Source of the DNA: Dyadobacter sp. Leaf189
Lineage (GTDB): Bacteria > Bacteroidota > Bacteroidia > Cytophagales > Spirosomataceae
Reading direction: 5' to 3'
Length of the DNA stretch: 64,000 bases
Assembly (NCBI RefSeq): GCF_001424405.1
Contig: NZ_LMPS01000001.1
Coordinates: 741,999-805,998, forward strand
Below are positions 27,399 to 37,700 of this stretch, one piece after another. The stretch's first letter is position 1. Every line of letters starts with the position of its first letter. The notes under the pieces are model-generated. The model had not been told where the DNA came from and made no database searches. It worked only from the letters and a program-made list of their open reading frames with translations. A program made the translations under genes and the position numbers.

Positions 27399-27599
27399 AT
27401 GGAATCAGCAACCGTTTTGGCATTTATGGGATTGGGTGGACAGGAGATATTTTTTGTTGCCTTGTTCGTTTTACTCTTCTTCGGTGCGAAGAAAATTCCT
27501 GAGTTGATGCGCGGTTTGGGGCAAGGTATCAATGAATTCAAAAACGCTACTAAAGACGTTAAGGAAAATATTGAAAAAAGCATGGAAGACCCCAAATAA
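27399..27599 (+). CDS. tatA: Sec-independent protein translocase component TatA
   Basis: 66 residues. An N-terminal membrane helix (about 14-30, [22 protein letters not shown]) is followed by the FGAKKIPEL hinge and an amphipathic helix ([18 protein letters not shown]), the typical TatA/E layout. TatA oligomers form the pore for folded proteins with twin-arginine signals. Such signals are seen on products encoded at 44342 and 58839. A TATTTTTG element at 27368-27375 matches the -7 consensus and may be its promoter, though no clear -33 box is present. Confidence 0.95.
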   Translation: MESATVLAFMGLGGQEIFFVALFVLLFFGAKKIPELMRGLGQGINEFKNATKDVKENIEKSMEDPK

Positions 27600-27694
27600 C
27601 GCTTCCATCTTATCGAAGAAGGTATAACCAGAGCCTTTAAGCTAATCCCTTAATGGCTCTGATTATTTATTTACAACCCCACAAATAATTTACA

Positions 27695-29158
27695 TTGAAA
27701 GAGTATCTGACGCTAGCCGAAATTCAGGAAGATTTGCGTACAGGAGGTCTGACCTGCGTCAAGTTAGTTGAGCATTACTTACACAATATAGCGTCCAGCT
27801 CCCACCTCAATGCTTTCGTTGAAGTATATGCCGACGAAGCACGGGAACAAGCGGCCGCCGTTGATCGCAAGATTGCAGACGGTACTGCTGGCAGGCTTGC
27901 AGGAATGGTGATCGGACTGAAAGACGTACTTTCCTACAAAGGCCACGCATTACAGGCGGCCAGCCAGATTCTTGATTCTTATATCGCGCCATTTACAGCC
28001 ACTGCTGTTCAGCGGTTGCTCGATGAAGACGCGATCATCATCGGCCGGCAGAACTGCGATGAATTTGCGATGGGATCTTCCAACGAAAATTCATCTTTCG
28101 GACCGGTGCTGAATGCTGCAGATACAACCAAAGTCCCAGGAGGTTCTTCCGGTGGCTCGGCAGTGGCGGTACAGGCAGGTTTGTGTCACGCTTCGCTGGG
28201 TAGCGATACCGGCGGATCAGTTCGGCAGCCCGCTGCATTCTGCGGCGTTGTGGGAGTCAAACCTTCTTACGGACGGATTTCCAGGTATGGACTGATTGCC
28301 TATGCATCTTCTTTCGATTGCATTGGCCCCATTACCAAAAGCGTCTCCGATGCTGCATTGCTGCTGGAAATTATGGCTGGTACGGACGATTTCGACAGTA
28401 CGGTTTCAACCCAGTCAGTACCTCAATATTCCTCTCAGCTGACATTTACGGAAAAAGCAAGGATCGGTTATCTTCGTGATTCTGTTGAAAATGAGGCTAT
28501 TTCTTTGGATATTCGCCAGCACACAATGGATTTGCTCAACCGGCTCAGGGCGGAAGGTCACGAGGTAGTGCCTGTGGAGATGAAGTTGCTTGATTCGCTG
28601 CTGCCTACTTATTATATCCTGACAACCGCTGAGGCAAGTTCTAATTTGTCGCGTTTTGACGGTGTACGCTATGGTTACAGAAGTGCCGCCTCGGTGGATC
28701 TGGAATCCATGTACAAAAAGAGCAGGACAGAAGCATTTGGAGCAGAGGTTCGCAGGCGGATTTTGCTGGGTACTTTTGTTTTGAGCGCAAATTACTACGA
28801 CGCATACTATACCAAAGCGCAACGCGTTAGAAGATTGGTGCGGGAGGAAACGAACCGGTTCTTCGACCAGTTTGACTTTCTGATTTCACCTGTCACACCT
28901 ACCACTGCCTTTACAATTGGTGAAAAAACCGAAGATCCTTTACAAATGTATCTGGCGGATATTTTTACTGTGCAGGCAAATGTGGTTGGAAATCCGGCTA
29001 TCGCAATTCCGAATGGAACAGACAGCGAGGGAATGCCGATTGGAATTCAGATAATGGCTCCTTATTTTGGTGAGGAAAAAATGTTGGCATTTGCCGACTA
29101 CCTGACCAGGTTCAATCAGAAGGTTGCCGAAACACATCATACAGATCAGGAGGTCTAA
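27695..29158 (+). CDS. gatA: Asp-tRNA(Asn)/Glu-tRNA(Gln) amidotransferase subunit A
   Basis: 487 residues, starting at TTG; no ATG is available before the conserved N-terminus. It belongs to the amidase-signature family, with the Ser-cisSer-Lys triad at Lys76 (IGLKDV), Ser151 (VPGGSSGGSAVAV) and Ser175 (GSDTGGSVRQPAAFCG). GatA generates ammonia from glutamine to convert Glu-tRNA(Gln) or Asp-tRNA(Asn). The C-terminus SANYYDAYYTKAQRVRRLV and DFLISPVTPTTAF is characteristic of GatA rather than of general amidases. No gatB or gatC is adjacent, which is common in this phylum. Confidence 0.93.
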   Translation: MKEYLTLAEIQEDLRTGGLTCVKLVEHYLHNIASSSHLNAFVEVYADEAREQAAAVDRKIADGTAGRLAGMVIGLKDVLSYKGHALQAASQILDSYIAPFTATAVQRLLDEDAIIIGRQNCDEFAMGSSNENSSFGPVLNAADTTKVPGGSSGGSAVAVQAGLCHASLGSDTGGSVRQPAAFCGVVGVKPSYGRISRYGLIAYASSFDCIGPITKSVSDAALLLEIMAGTDDFDSTVSTQSVPQYSSQLTFTEKARIGYLRDSVENEAISLDIRQHTMDLLNRLRAEGHEVVPVEMKLLDSLLPTYYILTTAEASSNLSRFDGVRYGYRSAASVDLESMYKKSRTEAFGAEVRRRILLGTFVLSANYYDAYYTKAQRVRRLVREETNRFFDQFDFLISPVTPTTAFTIGEKTEDPLQMYLADIFTVQANVVGNPAIAIPNGTDSEGMPIGIQIMAPYFGEEKMLAFADYLTRFNQKVAETHHTDQEV

Positions 29159-29433
29159 AATTTTTGACCTTGCTTTATAAGCGGCATCTGTATTTTACCC
29201 AAACTTCAAAGTAAATTATCGTGCCAGAATCGCAGGCGGTTACCCAAAAGTTATTCTGACGCAGGTTTTTGTGTATAAAAAAGTAAATGTATTAGAGATT
29301 ATTGCGATTCATCAGGACGATTTCCCGGAACAGGGAGTTTTGAAAACAGGATTTTCTATCTGTAAGTAGTTTAAAAACAGGTATCAGCCATCGAAAACCG
29401 TGAATTGATTAACCTTCAAAAAACATTTTATTA

Positions 29434-30993
29434 ATGAGGCTTTCTAAAAAAGTATTGTGGCTCGGAGCCATGTGTGCAGGGTTCTGGAATGCGTCTGCAA
29501 ATGCGGCAATTCCACAGGAGAAGTTAACATTCGAGCAAGATACGCTTAAAACCGAAGCTCAGGAGGAAGCAAGCCTGCTTCCCTACCTGCCCGAAGTTGA
29601 AGAGATAGGACCTAATCCCGCCGTTCCCCAGGATCTCCTGAAAGAGCGGTTTGCAAAACTAGAAAAGTCCATCCCGCTTACTTACCACAAGTCCTCTCAC
29701 GAGTTCGTAGAATATTTCATTTATAAGAAGGCGGATTTCACCCGGACGATGATGGCGCGCATGCCCTTGTTTTTTCCAATGTTTGAAAAAGCATTACAAA
29801 AGCACGGTCTGCCTACCGAATTAAAATACCTTTCCATGATAGAGTCGGGCCTGAATCCGACGATCATTTCACATGCGCGCGCAGGCGGACTGTGGCAGTT
29901 TATGCCTGCAACCGGCCGCGAGTTCGGTTTGTATCAGGACAAATACATTGATGAGCGATTTGAGCCGGTAAAAGCTACTGAGGCAGCTTGCCTTTATCTT
30001 AAACAGCTTTACAAAATCTTTGGCGACTGGGAACTTGCACTGGCTTCGTATAACACAGGGCCCGGCAATGTAAAACGTGCAATGCGCCGGTCGAGAGGTA
30101 CTACTTTCTGGACGATCTACAATGTGCTTCCGAGAGAAACACGTTCCTATGTGCCGCAGTACGTGGCGATGAACTATATGATGAACTATGGTTACGACCA
30201 CGGTATTTTCCCTCAGACTACCGAGTTCCAGATTCCGCATGATACCGTGCACATCAATGGTTACATTGATCTGGCTGCTTTTTGCGAGCAGAGCAGTATC
30301 AATATGGAAGATCTGAAAAAGCTGAACCCGCAGATTACCAAAACTTCACTTCCTGCACAAACGCGCGATTTCGTGCTCAAAGTACCAAGCCCACAGTACA
30401 CTTACTTCGTCAGCAACCGTGATTCTATCATGAACTACTGTACGGGCAAGGTGTTGAATGGCGTGCTTGTTGCCAAAGCAGATAGCACCCGAACCGACTC
30501 GCTGGGTGTCAATAAAGCATTCCCTTACGCATTGGCCAGTCAGACTTCCGAGACTGACGAAGATGAGGATACAGGAGAAGAGCAGGTATTGGTCGAAAGA
30601 AATCGCACCAAAAAAACCAGCCACACAGTACGCCGCGGCGAAACTTTATCCACTATTTCGAGGAGATACCACGTGAGTGTTGCCGAGCTGAGAAAGTGGA
30701 ACCGTATTCGCAGATCTTCTATCGCCAGAGGACAGCGGCTGGTGATTTACAAAACCGTAAAAGAAACTGCGCCAGCTCCGGTGAGAGTAGCGGCAGCAGC
30801 TCCAAAAGCAGACGAGCAGAAAACATATAACCAGGCAAGGCATACCAGGAAACGCTACCATACTGTTCAGAAAGGCGATACGCTGTGGATCATTTCACAA
30901 CGCTACGGACTTGAAATCGGACAGCTGAAAAAGCGCAATAAAATACGCGGTAACTCTATCAAGCCTGGACAAAAACTGATCATTTCTGCCTAA
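29434..30993 (+). CDS. MltD-like lytic transglycosylase with two LysM domains
   Basis: 519 residues with a signal peptide (to about residue 24, NASANA). An SLT catalytic domain spans about 110-260: LPTELKYLSMIESGLNPT with catalytic Glu137, GGLWQFMPATGREFGL and LALASYNTGPGNV. Two C-terminal LysM domains follow at about 396-440 (SHTVRRGETLSTISRRY) and 475-519 (YHTVQKGDTLWIISQRY), joined by an Ala/Pro-rich linker. It cleaves peptidoglycan between MurNAc and GlcNAc to make anhydro-muropeptides during growth or remodelling. The 275-base region before it contains no gene that I can see. Confidence 0.93.
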   Translation: MRLSKKVLWLGAMCAGFWNASANAAIPQEKLTFEQDTLKTEAQEEASLLPYLPEVEEIGPNPAVPQDLLKERFAKLEKSIPLTYHKSSHEFVEYFIYKKADFTRTMMARMPLFFPMFEKALQKHGLPTELKYLSMIESGLNPTIISHARAGGLWQFMPATGREFGLYQDKYIDERFEPVKATEAACLYLKQLYKIFGDWELALASYNTGPGNVKRAMRRSRGTTFWTIYNVLPRETRSYVPQYVAMNYMMNYGYDHGIFPQTTEFQIPHDTVHINGYIDLAAFCEQSSINMEDLKKLNPQITKTSLPAQTRDFVLKVPSPQYTYFVSNRDSIMNYCTGKVLNGVLVAKADSTRTDSLGVNKAFPYALASQTSETDEDEDTGEEQVLVERNRTKKTSHTVRRGETLSTISRRYHVSVAELRKWNRIRRSSIARGQRLVIYKTVKETAPAPVRVAAAAPKADEQKTYNQARHTRKRYHTVQKGDTLWIISQRYGLEIGQLKKRNKIRGNSIKPGQKLIISA

Positions 30994-31026
30994 TGTTCAA
31001 CAGTCCACAATGCACATACTATTTAT

Positions 31027-31617
31027 ATGATTGCCTACGTTAACGGAACAGTAGCGTACAAAGACCCGGCATATGCGATTATCGATGTGAACGGATTGGG
31101 CTACGAAGTTCGCATTTCCTTACAAACATATACCTCACTTCCCGAACCGGGCGAACGTTGCAAACTTGTAACGTTTTTGAGTATCAGGGAAGATGCACAT
31201 GTGTTATATGGTTTCTGGGGAAGCGATGAGAAAAAACTCTTCCTGGATCTGATTACAATTTCAGGAATAGGTCCGTCGACGGCTCTTGTCATGCTTTCCT
31301 CTCTGTCTTCATCTGAAATAAGACAGGGAATAATCGATGAAGATCTTAGACTGATCCAGTCTATCAAAGGGATAGGATCAAAAACTGCTCAACGCGTTAT
31401 TCTGGAATTAAGAGATAAAATACGCAAGGAAGAGCTGGTATCAACAGGTCAGAAATCATCAGACACATCTTCCGGAACTTTGCGAAATGAAGCCCTGGCG
31501 GCGCTGATTACCCTCGGGATACCGAAGGCAACAGCGGAGAAAAGCCTGGACGCCATTATCAAAAGGGAAGGGTCTGAAATCACAGTGGAAAACTTGATAA
31601 AACTAGCGCTTCGTTAA
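31027..31617 (+). CDS. ruvA: Holliday junction branch-migration protein RuvA
   Basis: 196 residues, standard length. Domain I is an OB fold (MIAYVNGTVAYKDPAYAIIDVNGLGYEVRIS). Domain II holds two helix-hairpin-helix motifs (LITISGIGPSTALVML and IKGIGSKTAQRVILELRDKI). Domain III (about 145-196, EALAALITLGIPKATAEKSLDAI) contacts RuvB. It binds four-way junctions and loads RuvB. It precedes sprA, an arrangement I recall from other Bacteroidota genomes. Confidence 0.97.
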   Translation: MIAYVNGTVAYKDPAYAIIDVNGLGYEVRISLQTYTSLPEPGERCKLVTFLSIREDAHVLYGFWGSDEKKLFLDLITISGIGPSTALVMLSSLSSSEIRQGIIDEDLRLIQSIKGIGSKTAQRVILELRDKIRKEELVSTGQKSSDTSSGTLRNEALAALITLGIPKATAEKSLDAIIKREGSEITVENLIKLALR

Positions 31618-31716
31618 CCTGAACCGCAATGCATGTTTGTAAAAACCTTTACGCAGATAAAATCGTCTTGATGGATTTGATTGTAATTACAACCTTCTCT
31701 AAATAAGTCTATTACT

Positions 31717-34700
31717 TTGTCATCAACGATTTACTCTTTTCTATTTAAAGTCTTAAGTATATCAGCCGGAGCGGCTTTGCTGGCCAATATCTCGGTTGAT
31801 GCGGATGAGCCATATTCACAATATCCACAGGAGTGGGTTGTGGAAGATACCATTCCCGATACGAACAGAAGAACAGTCGACAGGTCCGGAAACCAGCTGA
31901 TCACACGCTGGAAGGATTACTATTCCAACCGGATCGCCGAGCCGCGTCCCCGCTCTCCTTTTTACCTCCGTGACCCGGCCAATATTTCTACCAACATCGT
32001 GCTGGATAGTGCCGGTAAAATTGCCGTCACAGAGAAAGTCAAGACGCAATCCGGAGACCTGAATTTCCGTGCACCTGAGCGCATGGACCTTGCTACTTAC
32101 GACAAGATCCAGGAAGACCGGGCATTCAAGAGCTTGCTACGAGAATATGCAGGCCGGCAGGATGGAAAGAGTGCAATGGGAGCAAGAGGTTTGTTGCCAA
32201 AGCTGGATATTCCACCGGGACTTTCAAAGTTGCTGGGGGACGATTTTATCAACTTCAAGCCTACTGGATTTGTCTCGCTGGACCTAGGCTTAATGCACCA
32301 GTTCCTGGATAATCCCGCCATTCCGATCCGCCAGCGGCGCAATACGCAGTTTATATTCAATGAGCAGATCAGTATCAACTTTGATGCGCGGCTGGGCGAT
32401 CAATTGGGCTTTCAAACCAACTTTGATACCAAGGCAAACTTCAACTTCGAGAATGCGATCAAGTTGAACTATAAAAATCCTGAGGAAAGCTTTATTAGGA
32501 AAATTGAAGCCGGTAATATCAACTGGGCAATTAACAGTCAGCTGATCCCGGGTGTACAGAACCTGTTCGGTCTGAAGACAGATTTTCAGTTTGGCCGTTT
32601 GAGCGCGACGTTTGTAGCTTCTCAGCAAAAGTCAAGCAAGGAGCGGATTGTATTACGTGGCGGCGCTCAAAACCGTGACTTCGAACTCCGGGCAGATACT
32701 TACGATGAAAACCGCAACTTTTTCCTCTCGCAGTATTTCAGAAATATTTACGAAAGCTCGCTGCGGAACACACCTACGATCACTTCCGGGGTTACCGTTA
32801 CAAGGATTGAAGTGTACGTAACAAACCGGACTACGACAACCGAATCGCTCAGAAATGTGGTCGGTTTCGCGGATCTTGGAGAACCTGCACCTTACAAATC
32901 TGCTAATCCAAGCCTTCAACCTATTCGTTCCAGCTCGCCGGCCGACAATGCGGCAAATGGTTTGTACAAGACGCTAACTGATAATGGAGCATTCCGGCAG
33001 GTTGATAACACCAACAGTTCCATTACTTCGCTGGGTTTAGAAAAAACAATCGATTACGAATTGCTCCGTGGTGCCAAAAGACTGGTGGCTGATCGTGACT
33101 ATACATTCCACCCGCAGCTCGGTTATATATCCCTGACCAATGCGCTGAGAAACGATGAAGTACTTGCAGTTTCTTATGAATATACCTTGAATGGACGCGC
33201 ATTCAAGGTAGGAGAGCTTACCGAAGATTACCAGGCCCGCCAGGACAATGAAGTGATTGCACTGAAATTACTAAAATCATCGACGATCAGGAATAACACC
33301 AAGCTACCGATGTGGGACCTGATGATGAAGAACATCTACTCGCTTGGTACAAGCCAGATTGACAAGCAGGGGTTTCAGTTGCGTGTTATTTATAAGGATG
33401 ATCAGACAGGTATTGACAACCCGAATTTGCAGGAAAGCAGTATCGCCAATGTTCCCCTGATCCGCCTCGCAGGTTTGGACAGGCTCAATCCTGTGAACGA
33501 TCTTCAACCCGACGGTAATTTTGACTACGTGGAAGGCATTACGATTGATAGTAAGTCGGGGAGGATCATTTTCCCGGTGCTTGAACCGTTTGGTACCAAT
33601 TTATCCCGTAAGTTCGGCGCAGGCGAGGATGCATTCAGGAATAAATACGTGTTCAGTGAGCTGTACCGCACTACAATGATAGATGCGCAGCAGGTAACCG
33701 AGCGTAATAAGTTTTTCCTCCGTGGATCCTACCAAACGAGCGGAGGCGCCGAAGTGCAGCTTCCTTTCGGGGTACTCGAAACTTCTGTGACAGTGACCTC
33801 GGGCGGCGTGCCGCTTTCGCCGGGCTCGGATTACATTGTGGAAGCGCAGATCGGTCGTGTCCGCTTGCTCAATGGAAGTGTGCTTAACTCGGGACGCGAG
33901 ATTGTTATTGAATACGAAAGGCCTGATATGTTCCAGAATCAGGTGCGTTCATTACTTGGTACCCGCCTCGACTATGTGGTGAACCGGGATATGAGCGTCG
34001 GTTTGACGGCGATCAAGTACCGTGAGCGTCCGGCAGGGTTCTTGTCGAGGGTAGCGATCGGGAATGAGCCTGTGAACAATACCATGCTCGGCTTTGATAT
34101 CAAATTCAGAAAAGACGTTCCGTTTTTAACAAAGCTCCTGGATGCATTGCCGCTGATCCAGACCAAGGAAATGTCGAGCATTCAGTTCAAGGGTGAATTT
34201 GCGAAGTTGCTTCCCGGTGTTTCAAAAGATGTAAATAACCGTTCTCTTGTAGACGATTTTGAAGCGGCGCGTACGATTTATGATTTATCCCGCCAGCCTC
34301 AGAAATGGCGCCTCGCTTCTGTTCCTTCCAAATTCAGGGACGGGCTTGACGGCCGGACTTTGAATTATGCATACAAAAGGGCAAAGATCTCTGCCTATAC
34401 AGTTGATAATATTTTCGGAGGAGCGCAGGGGCTCGGCGGAGGTTACCAGCCACCAGCCAATATCGAAGATGCCGACCGTAAGAATTTCTACGAGCGGCTG
34501 TTCCTGCCTAACGAGATTTTCCCAAACCGCCCTATTGCCGGATTGGTAACCTATCCGCAGCAGGTACTTGACATTGCTTACTACCCCAGTGAGCGTGGAA
34601 TGTACAATTACAACACAGATCTTAACCCCGATGGCCGGTTGAAAACACCGCGTCAAAACTTCGGAGCGATCAGTAGGGCAATTACTTCCGATAATGATTT

Positions 34701-37700
34701 TGATAATGCAAACATTGAAAGCATTGAATTCTGGATGCTGGATCCATTTATCAATACACCCGAGGGGAAAGTAAGAGACGGATTTGAAGAGCAAAACAAC
34801 ACCACCGGAGGAAAGCTGGTATTCAACCTTGGGGATATTTCAGAGGATGTAATTCCGGACGAGCGTTACAATTTCGAAAACGGACTTCCCATTGTTCCAA
34901 AGCAGGTAGGTGTTAATGTAGATTCAACAGCCTGGGGATATGCTACAAAATCCCAGTACCTGATCAATGCATTCAGCAATGAAGACGGAGCAAGAGAGCG
35001 GCAGGATATTGGTCTTGACGGATTGTCGAATGAAGAAGAACGTGCATTCTTCCGCCAGTTTATAGACAGGCTGCCCGCCAACCTAACGCCGGCTGCCCGC
35101 GAGCGTATCCTGGCTGACCCTTCGGGCGATGATTTTAAATTCTTCCTCGGTTCGGACCTGGATAGCGCGGACGCGAAAGTGCTGGAACGTTACAAGAATT
35201 ACCTGGGAATGGAAAACAACTCTCCCGAAAGCCTTGGAAGATCTGCTGACGTTACGCCGGCTTCGACGAACGTGCCTGATGGAGAAGATATGAATGTCGA
35301 TAACACAATTAACGACAACGAATCTTACTACGAATATGAAATTGACCTGAAACCAAATCAGCTTGGAGTAGGTAACGGATACATTGTTGATAAAACAGAA
35401 ACAAACGGCCAAAACTGGTATTTGTTCCGCGTACCTATCAAAGAGTTTTCGGGTGTGGTCGGAAATATGAACGGTTTCAAATCCATTCGTTTTATGCGGA
35501 TGTACCTGACCGACTTCCAGCAACCTGTTGTACTCAGATTTGCACAGCTGCAAATGGTAGGTCAGCAATACCGGAAATACACTGCCAATCTTGATGCGCC
35601 TGGCTTGCAGGAGGTACCTGAACCTTATGATGCAAAGTTCACCGTGGGTACGGTAAGTATTGAAGAAAATAAAAACACGGCGACCGGAACTGGCTCGGAT
35701 AAGTACCAATATGACATTCCTCCGGGCTGGCAGCGCGATCTAGACAATACCCAGCGTCCTCCACTACAGCTGAACGAACAGTCCATGAGCCTCTGCGTAA
35801 CTGACCTGCGTGATGGTGATTCCCGTGCTGTTTTCAAGAATGTAAATCTGGATCTGTTGTTCCGCAAAAGGTTGCGTATGTACGTGCACATGCAGAATGA
35901 GCAGAATGAGAATGGAATGGTCGGAACGTTCATGCGTATCGGAACTGATTTGACCCAAAACTATTATGAGATCGACCTTTCGTCACTGACCGCTACATCG
36001 CCTGGTCCCAAGTCGAGAGAGGAGATCTGGCCGGAAGGTAACGAGATCAATATCGCATTGGCGGACCTGATCGAAGCGAAGGCGCAGCGGAACCGGCAAA
36101 TTGATAAGAACCTGAGTGTACCCTACACGATTCAAACTGCGGACGGCCGTTACAAGCTCACTGTGGTAGGTAATCCCGATCTGAGCTCTGTGCGGGTAAT
36201 GATGATCGGTATGCGTAATCCGAAATCCTCAGATCAGCGGCCAAAGAGTTTCTGTTTGTGGGTTGACGAAATGCATGTGGAAGGTTTTGATGACACCGGC
36301 GGTATGGCGGCAATTGCGCAGCTGGACGCGAAGCTCGCCGACTTTGCCACGCTCACTGCATCGGGCCGTCTGGAAACTTTCGGCTTCGGAAGTGTGCAGC
36401 AACGTATCGGGGAACGCTCGCGGAACCTTACTCAGGAATATGGATTTTCGTCAAATATCGCATTAGATAAGTTGCTTCCCGCGAGCTGGGGTTTCAGTAT
36501 CCCGCTTTTCGTGAGTTACGATCGCAGAAATGTAAAGCCGCACTTCAACCCGCTTGACCCGGACACCCCGCTGAATACATCACTGGACAATTTGCTCACT
36601 GACGAAGCGCGTGACGGCTACCGGCGCATGGTTGAAGAGAATGCGGTAAGGCGCGGGATTAACTTCTCGAATGTGCGCAAGGTCAAAACGAAACCGGGTG
36701 CGAGAAACCATTTTTATGATTTTGAAAACTTCTCGTTCACTTACGCTTTCAGTGACGACAAGCGACGCAATGTATTGACGCAGGAATATAACCAGCGAAT
36801 GTATAAAGGTGGAATTTCCTACGTGTACAGTAGCCAGCCAAAAGCATTTGAGCCATTTAAGAAGTGGACACCCAAGAACAGGTGGGGTGAACTGATCAAG
36901 GATTTCAATCTGACTTTGCTGCCGAATATGGTTGCGCTGAGAACGGATGTAGACCGCCGCTTTCTGAAAACGCAGTTGCGTAATGCGGATCTTACTACCG
37001 ACGGTATTCAGCCGCTTTATGAAAAATACTTCTGGTTTAACCGCTATTATGATTTCGGGTGGAACCTGACCAGGAATATGACGCTGACATACAGCTCGTC
37101 GGCCAACTCCATTATCGATGAGCCAATGGGCGACATTAATACTGCCGAGAAGAAAGATTCTTTGTGGACTAATTTCAAGAAGCTCGGAAGGATCAAGAAT
37201 TTTGACCAAAAAATTGACCTGACATACCGACTGCCGCTAGACAAAATACCGCTTACAGACTGGATGACGGCTGATTACAAGCATTCTGTTGCTTACCAGT
37301 ACCAGGCGAATGCGCTCGGGCTGCGGGATACAACCGGATTACCTTTTGGGGATATTATAAGAAACAGCAGAGAGCGCGGGGTTACCGGTAAGGTTGATTT
37401 TGTGTTGCTCTACAACAAGCTGCGCTATCTGAAATTTGCCAATACACCTTCGGCTGGTCGCAAGAATTTTGCGAGAAGCCCGGGTGATATCGAGGACATC
37501 GATATGCGTACAACCGATGTGCTGAAAAGTCTGACCCGCGCACTGATGACTGTTCGAGGCATCAATGTGAGCTACTCGGTACTGGAAACGACTGCATTGC
37601 CAGGCTACCTGCGTGCGCCTCAATACTTTGGAATTGACAATACCAATGCGCCCGGCCTGCCTTTCGTGCTTGGCCAGCAGGACAGAAATTTCCAGAAAAA

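Noticed and set aside
29159..29433. Small RNA or extra gene before the MltD-like gene
   Set aside because: No open frame of coding character, hairpin with T-run or full promoter match was found.
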